Assembly: GCA_963727285.1 (NCBI GenBank)
Contig: CAVSFF010000009.1
Coordinates: 310,001 to 374,000 of the forward strand
Direction of reading: 5' to 3'
Origin: CAITWD01 sp963727285
GTDB taxonomy: Bacteria; Actinomycetota; Thermoleophilia; Miltoncostaeales; Miltoncostaeaceae
DNA length: 64,000 nt
Shown here one piece after another: positions 17,150 through 24,257 of the stretch. Under the pieces are notes generated by a model that was given only the letters and a program-made list of their open reading frames with translations, had not been told where the DNA came from and searched no databases. Every line of letters starts with the position of its first letter. Positions within the stretch are counted from its first letter, which is position 1. A program made the position numbers and the translations under genes.

Positions 17150-17488
17150 ATGACTGCAACCCTGTACGACATCAACACCGGCCGCCGCCAGGACGCTCCG
17201 CGTCTGGTCGCCGTCGCGCCCGCGCCCCGCCGCCCCCTGTCGGCAACCGTCGCCCTCTTTGGGCTCGGGATGACCCCGGGGTTCCTCCTCGCCGGCGCCG
17301 CCTCTGCCCAAGGCGGCGCGGGAATGGTCGCCACGGCCTGGACACTCGCCGGGCTGTCCGCGCTGGTGACGGTCGGCGCCGCGCTGCGCTCCCGCCAGAT
17401 CGCCGTCCGCCGCCGCCGCCGGCTCGCCCAACGCGCCCGGGCCCAGACCGTCCGCAGCGCCCCGCTGCCGTTGCGCCGCGCCGCCTGA
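17150..17488 (+). CDS. Small two-helix membrane protein, predicted SOS-induced
   Basis: This is a 112-residue protein of no recognised family. A ~30-residue cytoplasmic-type N-terminus is followed by two hydrophobic segments (~31-52 and ~57-79) and a strongly basic C-terminal tail rich in Arg. The predicted mRNA is leaderless (TAGTGT, 6 bases, ATG). Two LexA-type boxes cover its promoter and it diverges from the cell-division operon. Known SOS division inhibitors (YneA, DivS, ChiZ) are also small membrane proteins of low conservation. A role as SOS division inhibitor is therefore a reasonable inference, though no LysM domain is present. A 12-bp-stem hairpin follows the stop, so it is monocistronic. 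Confidence 0.72.
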   Translation: MTATLYDINTGRRQDAPRLVAVAPAPRRPLSATVALFGLGMTPGFLLAGAASAQGGAGMVATAWTLAGLSALVTVGAALRSRQIAVRRRRRLAQRARAQTVRSAPLPLRRAA

Positions 17489-17496
17489 TCGCCCTC

Positions 17497-17526
17497 GTCC
17501 GGACCTGAAACTCATCAGGTCCGGAC
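17497..17526 (+). terminator. Strong hairpin after the 17150 gene
   Basis: A perfect 12-bp stem (GTCCGGACCTGA with its complement) and a 6-base AACTCA loop lie 9 bases after the stop codon. There is no U-tract. It separates the SOS-box gene from the ppx operon. Confidence 0.7.
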
Positions 17527-17595
17527 GGCGACCCTGGCCGCGCCATGCGCTACCGTCCAGACGGTGCCAGTTTTCGCATTTTCGACAGGTCTCGC

Positions 17596-18462
17596 GTGAT
17601 CGCAGCGGCGATCGACGTCGGCACGAATACGACGCGCCTGCTGGTCGCGGAGGTCGAGGACGGACGGATCACGCCGCTGGCCGCCGACGGGGTGATGACC
17701 GCGCTCGGCGCGGGGCTCGACCAATCGGGCCGGATCGCGGATGTGGGCCTCGATTTGGTGGCGCAGACGACGGCAGCCATGTCTGAACGTGCACGCGCGT
17801 TGGGGGCGGAGCGGCTGGTGATCGCCTGTACGGCCGTGGGACGCGACGCGGACAATGCCGCCGATCTGCTTGACCGCATCGCGACGGCCACCGGGGCCGC
17901 GCCGCGCGTGCTGACCGGTGAGGAAGAGGCGGCGTTGACGTACGCCGGCCTCGTCGCCGCGGAAACCGGCGGCGGCCTCGTCGCCGCCGACCTGGGGGGC
18001 GGCTCGCTCGAGCTGATGGGCGGACACCACGGCCATCTGGACTGGGCGACCTCCTTGCCGGTCGGCGTCCGCCGGATCACCGAGCGTCACGGGATCGCTG
18101 ATCCGCCCGACCCCGCCGCCTTCGAGCCGATCGCAGCCGAGGTCGCGGCCCTCGTCAGGCCCGTGGCCGCCGATCACCCGGCGACGGCCATCTTCGCGGC
18201 AGGCGGTTCGGCGGCGGCGCTCGGCGTGCTCGCGCGGACCGACCGCCTCGACGCTGCCGCACTCACCGGCGTTCCGGCGGCACTGGCCGGGCGTTCTGCG
18301 GACCAGGTCGCGGCCACGACCGGCCTTGAGGCTGCCCGTGTCCGGCTCTGTCTGGCGGGAGCGGCGGCGCTGGAGGGCGTGCGCCGTGCGTTCGGGGTTG
18401 ACGAACTCGAGATTACCCACGCAGGCTTGCGGGAAGGACTCGTGCTGGAGGCGATCGGATGA
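17596..18462 (+). CDS. ppx: Exopolyphosphatase / pppGpp phosphohydrolase (Ppx/GppA)
   Basis: This 288-residue actin-like (ASKHA) phosphatase contains AIDVGTNTTRLLVAEV at the N-terminus, the EEAALTYAG catalytic segment with its Glu pair, DLGGGSLELMGG and FAAGGSAAALG. These are phosphate-1, catalytic and phosphate-2 motifs of Ppx/GppA. It hydrolyses polyphosphate ends or pppGpp. The short form without a C-terminal HD domain resembles actinobacterial Ppx1/Ppx2. The start is GTG 17596 (ACAGG about 8 bases upstream); a longer ORF from 17545 is possible. It heads an operon with overlapping start/stop codons that contains CHAD proteins, which bind polyphosphate. Confidence 0.9.
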   Translation: MIAAAIDVGTNTTRLLVAEVEDGRITPLAADGVMTALGAGLDQSGRIADVGLDLVAQTTAAMSERARALGAERLVIACTAVGRDADNAADLLDRIATATGAAPRVLTGEEEAALTYAGLVAAETGGGLVAADLGGGSLELMGGHHGHLDWATSLPVGVRRITERHGIADPPDPAAFEPIAAEVAALVRPVAADHPATAIFAAGGSAAALGVLARTDRLDAAALTGVPAALAGRSADQVAATTGLEAARVRLCLAGAAALEGVRRAFGVDELEITHAGLREGLVLEAIG

Positions 18463-19298
18463 GCACCAACGGCAGCAGCTACCTCGCCCATTGGGGGCTC
18501 GCCGAGCCGCCGTTTCTGATCGAACCGGACCCGCGCTTCGCCTATGAGCGCGCCGACCACCGCGAGGCGCTCGCACGGATGCTGTTCGGTCTCACCCAGC
18601 TCGGGGGGATCGTCCTGATCACCGGCGAGATCGGGTGCGGGAAGACGATGCTCGCCGAGACCCTGCGCGGGATGTTGTCCGGAGGCGGGTACCAGGTCGT
18701 CTCGGTGCCGAACCCGCCCCGCACCAGTGCGGCCCTGCTTGGCGCGATTCTGGATGCCTCCGGCGGCCCTGCCGCCGGAGGATCGGCCGCGCGGCTCGCC
18801 GGCCTCGTGCGTGAGCAGCTCCAGCAGGCGGCCGACCGCGGGCAGCGGGTCGTCCTTGCCGTCGACGAGGCCCAGCGCCTGGACGCGCGCGCGCTCGACG
18901 AGCTGCGGATGCTGACCAACCCGGGTTCGGGCGGGTCGGCCCCGGCGGTCTTGTTGGGCCAGCCGGAGCTCAGCACAAAGATCGGCCGGTACCCGCAGGT
19001 TGCCCAGCGGGTCGTCGTCCGGTACCACCTGCAGCCGATGCGCTCCGACGAGATCGAGGGCTACATCGGGCACCGGACCCGCGTGGCCGGCTCCCCGCGG
19101 AGACTGTTCACGCGTCGCGCCGCCGCGGCCGTCCACGAAGAGACCGGGGGCACTCCGCGCCTGGTCAATCTCATCTGTGCCAACGCCCTGTTCGTCGGCG
19201 CCGCCCGCGGCGAGGACGAGATCGGCGCCGACACGATCCGGGACCTCGCCGAAGACCGGCGACGATCCGAACATCTCGCCGATCAGGGAGCACCATGA
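18459..19298 (+). CDS. ExeA/GspA-like AAA ATPase
   Basis: This 279-residue single-domain AAA+ protein starts with the typical FxxxPDPRFAYERADHREAL lead-in. It carries Walker A GEIGCGKT, Walker B VVLAVDEAQRLD, a sensor segment VLLGQPELS and a C-terminal lid (GGTPRLVNLICANAL). The family includes ExeA/GspA, MshM and TniB-like ATPases. No peptidoglycan-binding or transposition partner is present here. ATG 18459 overlaps the ppx stop by ATGA. Its role in a polyphosphate-type operon is unknown; remodelling of a partner complex is a guess. Confidence 0.82.
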   Translation: MSTNGSSYLAHWGLAEPPFLIEPDPRFAYERADHREALARMLFGLTQLGGIVLITGEIGCGKTMLAETLRGMLSGGGYQVVSVPNPPRTSAALLGAILDASGGPAAGGSAARLAGLVREQLQQAADRGQRVVLAVDEAQRLDARALDELRMLTNPGSGGSAPAVLLGQPELSTKIGRYPQVAQRVVVRYHLQPMRSDEIEGYIGHRTRVAGSPRRLFTRRAAAAVHEETGGTPRLVNLICANALFVGAARGEDEIGADTIRDLAEDRRRSEHLADQGAP

Positions 19299-19624
19299 GC
19301 GAGGTCAGCTACCAGACGTTCCTCTCGGACATCGGTCGGCTCGGCAGCGAGCGCTTCGTGCCGGTCGACCCCGGCGAGCTCGCGACGCGCCGCAAGGACG
19401 CCGACCGCAAGCTCACGGTCCATATCTCCAAGCAGCAGGCCAAATGGCTCGACCACGTCGAGGCGATCACGGGCAAGGGCATCGACGAGGAGGCCGTCGT
19501 GCGCGTGCTGATCGACCTCGGGCGCCAACTCGAGGTGGACTGGGCCATGACCGCCGGGGCACCTGCGCTACGGGCGGCAGTAGCCGACGCGGTGCGGGTG
19601 CGGAGGGCCACCTCCCGCACCTGA
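19295..19624 (+). CDS. Small operon protein, ribbon-helix-helix-like
   Basis: This 109-residue protein has no firm family match. Residues ~38-80 show a strand (RKLTVHIS) followed by two helices (KQQAKWLDHVEAITG and DEEAVVRVLIDLGRQLE). This pattern resembles ribbon-helix-helix DNA-binding proteins. The C-terminal third is Ala/Arg-rich. The start ATGA overlaps the AAA ATPase stop, and its own TGA overlaps the CHAD start as TGATG. It may be an operon regulator or an adaptor for the ATPase. Confidence 0.6.
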   Translation: MSEVSYQTFLSDIGRLGSERFVPVDPGELATRRKDADRKLTVHISKQQAKWLDHVEAITGKGIDEEAVVRVLIDLGRQLEVDWAMTAGAPALRAAVADAVRVRRATSRT

Positions 19625-20143
19625 TGGCACGCGCGTGGGATGTCAACGGGCTCGCCCGCAACGCCGGCTTCCGAGATGCCGCCGGACGCATCGTGCTGAC
19701 CCGCTGGCGCGAGATGATCAGCTACCGGGACGGCACGCTGGCCGGTGACGACATCGAGGAACTCCACGCGATGCGCGTCTCGTCACGACGTCTGCGCGCC
19801 GCTATGGACGCGTTCGTCGATGTCTTCCCCGCCGAAGTCGTTCCGGCGCTACCTGCGCGAGGTCAAACGGATCACCGACACGCTCGGCGATGCGCGCGAT
19901 CTCGATGTGGCGATCGATCACCTGACGACCCTGCTGCCCGTGGTCGAGGGCGACGACCGCCCCGGCATCGAGGGCCTGATCGACCGGTACGAGCAGCAGC
20001 GACGGGCCGAAGACGCGCACATCCGCGCCCTGTTCGACCGCCTGGAGCAGGAGAACTTCGCCGAGCGGTTCGAGACCTGGGTGCACAAGCACACCGGGAT
20101 CGACGTGGCGACCCTCGCCCCCATGCCGCCGGCGGGCGCCTGA
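19624..20143 (+). CDS. CHAD-domain protein, N-terminal half type (one frameshift)
   Basis: This encodes about 172 residues if one base is removed from CCCC at 19827-19830. Before the run the frame reads HAMRVSSRRLRAAMDAFVDVF; after it, the +1 frame reads FRRYLREVKRITDTLGDARD. Both are standard CHAD helices, whose conserved His and basic residues bind polyphosphate. Only the first of the two pseudo-symmetric CHAD halves is encoded; the second half is the next gene. ATG 19624 overlaps the upstream stop (TGATG). The indel may be a sequencing error, since the flanking protein is well conserved. Confidence 0.7.
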
Positions 20144-20727
20144 TGGCCAAGCCCCGCCCCGTCCCCGGGATCGACCCGGCGCGCCGCGTCCGGCCGAATG
20201 CCCGGCGTATCCTCGCGATGCGGATCGAGGAGATCTACCAGTACGACGGTCTGGTCGGCGACCCGTCCAACGTCACCGAACTGCACGACATGCGCATCGC
20301 GTTCAAGCGACTGCGGTACCTGATCGAGATCTTCGGCGATGCCTTCGATGCCGACCTGGTCCCGTACCTGGACCAGGTCAAGGCGATGCAGGACCTGCTC
20401 GGCGACATCCACGACTGCGACGTCCAGGTCCCGATGCTCGAGGGGCACCTCGCCTGGCTCGAGCGCCAGGAGACCGAGAGCGTCGAGCGGATGCTCACCA
20501 GCCCGCGCCGGGCGCGGACGTCCGACGATCCGGACATCGCCCTCGCACGGTTCAAGAGCCGTCTCGATACCGCTCGACGCGCCGACGAGCGCCCCGGGAT
20601 CCACACCCTCATGGCAATGCGCCGGGCCCAGCGGATCGCACTGTACGCACAGTTCACCCACGAGTGGCGGCGGCTCAAGCATGCGCGGTTCCGCCAGCGG
20701 CTCGAGCACGCGCTCGGCATCGGTTAG
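20143..20727 (+). CDS. CHAD-domain protein, C-terminal half type
   Basis: This 194-residue protein contains the second CHAD half: ELHDMRIAFKRLRYLIEIF, LDQVKAMQDLLGDIHDCDV and a helical C-terminus rich in Arg (MAMRRAQRIALYAQF, HARFRQRLEHAL). The start ATG overlaps the TGA of the first CHAD ORF (TGATG), the same junction type as between the other operon genes. Standard CHAD proteins carry both halves in one chain. Either this operon has a genuinely split CHAD, or a second indel near 20110-20140 hides a single ~367-residue protein. The basic surface predicts polyphosphate binding. Confidence 0.78.
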   Translation: MAKPRPVPGIDPARRVRPNARRILAMRIEEIYQYDGLVGDPSNVTELHDMRIAFKRLRYLIEIFGDAFDADLVPYLDQVKAMQDLLGDIHDCDVQVPMLEGHLAWLERQETESVERMLTSPRRARTSDDPDIALARFKSRLDTARRADERPGIHTLMAMRRAQRIALYAQFTHEWRRLKHARFRQRLEHALGIG

Positions 20728-20736
20728 GCGGCGTCC

Positions 20737-21411
20737 GTGACCCCGAAGTCCGCCCGCCTGGCGATCATCGGCGACATCCACGCGCGCCGTGACGCACTCG
20801 CCGCCGTTATCGACGCGATCCGGGACGCCGGCATCGCGGGCGGGGTCTGCACCGGCGACATCGTGATGCGCGGCCCGGATCCCGCCGCGTGCATCGCCCT
20901 GCTGCGTGACCTCGGCTGGCCCGTGGTGGTCGGCAACACCGACCGGAAGGTCGTCGCCGGCAACCCGCGCCCGCCCGAGCATCCCGCCTCGTCCCGCATC
21001 GGATCGCGCTCGTGGACCTATCGCGAGCTCGATCGGCCGGACCTGGAGTGGCTCGAGGGCCTGCCCGGCACGGTCCGCCTCGATCTCGGCGGCGCGTGCG
21101 TGGTCGTCACCCATGGAGATGCCGAATCGGTCAGCGTCCCGATCAACGCCGCGACCTCCGACCGCGACCTCGAGCGCATGCTGCGCAAGTTCGACGCGGA
21201 CGTGCTGGTGGTGGGCCACACCCACGAGGCCATGGTCCGCAAGGTGCGCAACGGAGTCGTCCTCAACCCCGGGGCCGTCGGCGAGAGCCGCAACCCCGAC
21301 CAGCAACCGCACTGGGCCTGGCTCGAGGCGACCCCGCGCGGCGTCGCGGCGCACCTCGAGGTCATCGCGACCCCGCTCGCCCCTCAGCGCGAGGACACCC
21401 CGGAGGACTGA
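20737..21411 (+). CDS. Calcineurin-like metallophosphoesterase
   Basis: This 224-residue two-metal phosphoesterase of the YfcE/ApaH-like type carries the motifs in order: IIGDIHARRDAL, CTGDIVMRGPDP, VVGNTDRKV, VVTHGDAES, VVGHTHEAMV and LNPGAVGES. The substrate cannot be told from sequence; nucleotides, phosphodiesters or polyphosphate-linked substrates are possible. The start is GTG 20737, ten bases after the second CHAD stop, so it is probably the last gene of the ppx-CHAD operon. It converges on and overlaps the DUF192 gene by 28 bp. Confidence 0.85.
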   Translation: MTPKSARLAIIGDIHARRDALAAVIDAIRDAGIAGGVCTGDIVMRGPDPAACIALLRDLGWPVVVGNTDRKVVAGNPRPPEHPASSRIGSRSWTYRELDRPDLEWLEGLPGTVRLDLGGACVVVTHGDAESVSVPINAATSDRDLERMLRKFDADVLVVGHTHEAMVRKVRNGVVLNPGAVGESRNPDQQPHWAWLEATPRGVAAHLEVIATPLAPQREDTPED

Positions 21412-21797
21412 TCCGGCCCCCGCAGCCGGTCGCCGAGCCGAACCCGCGCACCGAGCCCCGGCGGACCCTCGATAATCGTACGGGCGCGCGCGGAGCCGAC
21501 GATGCGCCACGCCTGTACCGGGTCCTCGACGCGGATGACGACCCCGTCGCGATCGAGCATCACGCACGCGATCGGCATCCCCATCGCCCACGTGTGGATG
21601 TAGCGGCAGCGCGGCACCCAGAGCGCCTCGTCGGACGCGAGCCCGCGCGTCCCGAGCAGTCCGAGCGCTCGGGCCGGAAACCTCGCAGCCGTCCACGCGC
21701 GCGCCACGATGACGTTGCCGTCGTCGCGACGGATGACGCCGGGCGGGTCGCACAGCCGCTGGATCGGCGGCAGCGGACCGCGACCGGCGTCGCCCAT
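21384..21797 (-). CDS. DUF192 family protein
   Basis: This 137-residue protein has the DUF192 core: ARFPARALGLLGTRGL, CRYIHTWAMGMPIACVMLDRDGVV and a Gly-rich end (EGPPGLGARVRLGD). The family is small and of unknown biochemical function. ATG 21797 shares a base with the stop of the upstream ORF (TGATG), so the two are cotranscribed. The 3' end overlaps the converging metallophosphoesterase gene by 28 bp. Confidence 0.8.
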   Translation of the reverse strand: MGDAGRGPLPPIQRLCDPPGVIRRDDGNVIVARAWTAARFPARALGLLGTRGLASDEALWVPRCRYIHTWAMGMPIACVMLDRDGVVIRVEDPVQAWRIVGSARARTIIEGPPGLGARVRLGDRLRGPDQSSGVSSR

Positions 21798-22108
21798 CAC
21801 GGACTCGGGGTGATCGCTCCCTGCAGCGCCGCCAAGGCGCGGGCGAACAGGAGGCCCATCGCATCGGCCGCGTCGTCCGGCGTCGCGCGGGGCTCCAGCG
21901 TCCGCATGCCGGCCGCCGCAAGGTCCACGGCGCGGCTGACGATCTGCCAGCGATCGACGGGGGCGATCTGGCCACCGCCTTCGGCCTGCAGCTCGTCGAA
22001 CGCTTCCTTCTGCGCCCGCATGAGTTCCTTCAGGCGTTCCTTGAATTCCTCGGCCGCACCCTCGCCGAATGCGAAGTTGAACGGGCCGAATTCGTCGTCG
22101 TTGTCCAC
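21797..22108 (-). CDS. Small acidic hypothetical protein
   Basis: This 103-residue protein is not recognised. It starts VDNDDEFGPFNF; a charged helix follows (EEFKERLKELMRAQKEAFDEL), then an Ala-rich helical half. GTG 22108 is preferred because AGGGGG stands just upstream; a GTG at 22165 would add 19 residues. It is translationally coupled to the DUF192 gene. Confidence 0.55.
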   Translation of the reverse strand: MDNDDEFGPFNFAFGEGAAEEFKERLKELMRAQKEAFDELQAEGGGQIAPVDRWQIVSRAVDLAAAGMRTLEPRATPDDAADAMGLLFARALAALQGAITPSP

Positions 22109-22672
22109 TGCGCCCCCTAGAGGCGGATCGAGAGGTCCGTTGACAGATCTTGGAATCCCGCTCACTGAACATGATAGCGGCTGAGATCCCTTTTGCCAAG
22201 CGGGTTTTCACAATCCCCGCTACGCCCGGTTGACCTTCGTCTTCACTCGGTTCGTCCCTGCTGATCCCGGGCCGAATTCAGAGCCGCGGGGCCGTACTAG
22301 GGTCTACAGCGAGTTCAATCGAGACCGCCGGGCGGCGTGAACTGCCACCCCAGAATAGCGCCGTACGCTCAAACCATTGGCCATCGGTGTTCCTCCGGCT
22401 GGACCGGTTCGCCTGGCTTCCCCGCCTCCTGCGGCTTGAGCGCGCGGAAGCGGTCGTCCACCGTCCTCCACCCGGCGGCAACAGGGCCAGTAGCCGCTCT
22501 AGCGCATCCCACAGCCCGGCCCCCCCGGGGGGGCCGGGCCGATGAGATCGCGGTCCGGTCATGAACCCGCGTCGGTCTGATGCGGCTCCCCGACGGATCG
22601 CGGGGCTGGCGACGCGCTCAGAGCGCGCACGAGTCCGGTTGGACGATGCCAGGCTGCGTGAATCGAAACTTG
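22109..22672. other. Intergenic region without a convincing gene
   Basis: About 560 bp lie between the small hypothetical gene and the cupin gene. ORFs are present on both strands but none shows a recognisable domain or ribosome site. The only clear structure is a perfect 26-bp GC palindrome at 22514-22539. The accessory part of the window starts about here. Confidence 0.5.
22514..22539. repeat. Perfect 26-bp GC-only palindrome
   Basis: The left arm GCCCGGCCCCCCC is followed with no spacer by its exact reverse complement. It could form a cruciform or a very stable RNA hairpin, acting as a terminator for either strand, or it could mark a recombination boundary. Confidence 0.75.
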
Positions 22673-23086
22673 CTAGCGAGGAATCTCTTCCCCCGTAGAT
22701 GGATCCAGACGGATTCCGTCGGTAATGCCATCGCCAGGGGGCGCTCCCAGTGTCAGCCACACCGCGTCACCCTCGGACCCGGCGTTGCGGATCTGTCGCG
22801 GCGTGTCTTTGTGAAGACGGATCCAGTCGCCGTCGTTGAGCGTGACAACGTCCTCGCCGACCACGACCTCTTGCGGTCCGCCGGAGACCAGGCAGTAGAT
22901 CTCCTCTTGAGTTCGATGGCGATGGTAGGCCATGGCGTCGCCAGGTCCGTATCGCCACAGCCGAAGGGTCACGTGTTCGGCCCCGAGGGCTCCTGACAGA
23001 TCCTGCGAGCTGGCGCCGCCACCGCGACGTTCGCGAAACGGCACGTCGTCCGCTCGGACCACGCGAAACGGCTCTGGGGCGTTCAT
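22673..23086 (-). CDS. Cupin-domain protein
   Basis: This 137-residue protein is a single beta-barrel cupin. Motif 1 is AYHRHRTQEEIYCLVSG (His, His, Glu metal ligands) and motif 2 is DGDWIRLHKDTPRQIRN (His). Small cupins of this type bind metals or act as isomerases, oxygenases or sensors; the substrate is unknown. ATG 23086 overlaps the stop of the glutaredoxin-like gene (ATGA), so the two form an operon read away from padR. Confidence 0.8.
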   Translation of the reverse strand: MNAPEPFRVVRADDVPFRERRGGGASSQDLSGALGAEHVTLRLWRYGPGDAMAYHRHRTQEEIYCLVSGGPQEVVVGEDVVTLNDGDWIRLHKDTPRQIRNAGSEGDAVWLTLGAPPGDGITDGIRLDPSTGEEIPR

Positions 23087-23403
23087 CGGGCGACCCCGGA
23101 CGGGAGTTCGCACACCTCGCCGAGCTCGCCGTCAAGGTCATCCGCGAGCTCGCCGGCAGAGCGCGCGAACGGCTCACCACCATACTGCTCGTACAGGTAG
23201 CGAACGATCTGGCGTGAATCAACCACGACCGTCTCGCCGTCGACCAGCACCGGGACTTTTCGCTGCCCGCTGACTGCTGCGACGTCGTTGCGTTCCTCTC
23301 GCGGGTATGGCACCTCAATCAGCTCAACCTCGACGCCGACGTTCTCGATGCCCTGTCGCGCAGCGGCGCACCAGGGGCACTTCCAGCGATGGTAGAGTTT
23401 CAT
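23083..23403 (-). CDS. Glutaredoxin / GST N-terminal domain protein
   Basis: This 106-residue thioredoxin-fold protein begins KLYHRWKCPWCAAARQ, so the redox motif is CPWC. It continues with VPVLVDGETVVVDSRQIVRYL, the cis-Pro and glutathione-type site found in GST_N and glutaredoxins. The C-terminal ~25 residues are an acidic extension. It diverges from padR across a 62-bp AT-rich promoter region, which suggests regulation by PadR. Confidence 0.8.
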   Translation of the reverse strand: MKLYHRWKCPWCAAARQGIENVGVEVELIEVPYPREERNDVAAVSGQRKVPVLVDGETVVVDSRQIVRYLYEQYGGEPFARSAGELADDLDGELGEVCELPSGVAR

Positions 23404-23465
23404 GACGCTCTTTCATATTCTGGTTAGGTGTATGACGAGTTGAAATATATCCCGACGGAGTTCAG
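23404..23465. promoter_or_regulatory. Divergent promoter region, glutaredoxin operon and padR
   Basis: These 62 bp are much richer in A/T than the flanks (TTTCATATTC, GAAATATATC). They separate divergently transcribed genes and are the natural place for a PadR operator; no perfect dyad is evident. The padR GTG has ACGGAG seven bases upstream. Confidence 0.45.
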
Positions 23466-24024
23466 GTGACAAGTGAGCGCGGAACAGGACGCGGACGCCT
23501 CCCGGTGACGACCTTCGCGGTACTAGGACAGGTCGCAGCCGGCCCGACGACGGGTTACGACGTCAAGGCCCGTCTCGAAGCGGGCGCGGCGCAGTTCTGG
23601 CACGCGTCCTACTCCCAGATCTACGCGGAGTTACGGCGGCTTGAAGGACTGGGATACGTCGCGCAAGAGCATGTCGTGCAGGCCGATCGCCCGAACAAGC
23701 GCGTCTACACGATTACCGCTCCCGGGCAGCGTGCGCTCCGGGCAGTGGGTCGACGAGCCGTGGGGACTCGCCCAGCTTCGTGACGAGGCGCTCGTCAAGC
23801 TTCTCCTGGCGGATGTCTTGGCGGTGCCTGAGGTGATCGCGCACGTCGAGACGCTTCGCGCGCTTCATGAACGACGGCGTGCCGACTTCGAACGCCGAAT
23901 CGCGGAGCTGCCCGACGGCTCGCCGCGCTACGCGCGCATGGCGCTTCGCAAAGGCGTCCTTGCACAAGCGGCGTTCGCTGCGTGGTGCACGGAAGCCATC
24001 GACGAGTTGTCCACGCCGCAGTAG
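23466..24024 (+). CDS. PadR-family transcriptional regulator (one frameshift)
   Basis: The first ~90 residues are a winged-helix PadR domain (LGQVAAGPTTGYDVKARLEAG, SYSQIYAELRRLEGLGYV, RVYTITAPGQRALR). The +1 frame then continues with QWVDEPWGLAQLRDEAL and the helical Vir_C-like dimerisation arm to 24024. Removing one G from GGG at 23740-23742 joins both into one ~185-residue protein of normal PadR layout. As written, the first frame ends at 23783. The indel is either a consensus error or a recent inactivation. Confidence 0.75.
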
Positions 24025-24257
24025 GGCGCCGTGATGAGGGAGATCGGGAAACCCATCAGAAGACGAGGGTGTCACCGGCGGGTGTCCTGCTGACGCTGAC
24101 GATGATCGCGCCGCGATCCATGCCGCTCACTCCGATCGAGAGGATGAGCTACGAAGCCGTCGCGACAACGGTTCACCGGGGGGTCCATCGTCGCCGAACC
24201 GCGGCCACCACTGCAGGACCACCCTGAGGCCGGTCGATCGTCGCTGGCTGCCAGTCC

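Noticed and set aside
19000..20727. Single continuous plus-strand frame spanning both CHAD ORFs
   Set aside because: Between about 19830 and 20143 the conserved residues are in another frame, so the uninterrupted frame does not represent the protein.
22270..22760. Minus-strand ORF with GLWDALERLLALLPP, vaguely like an IS5-type transposase start
   Set aside because: No DDE motif, no terminal repeats and no continuation. Similarity is too short to call a mobile element.
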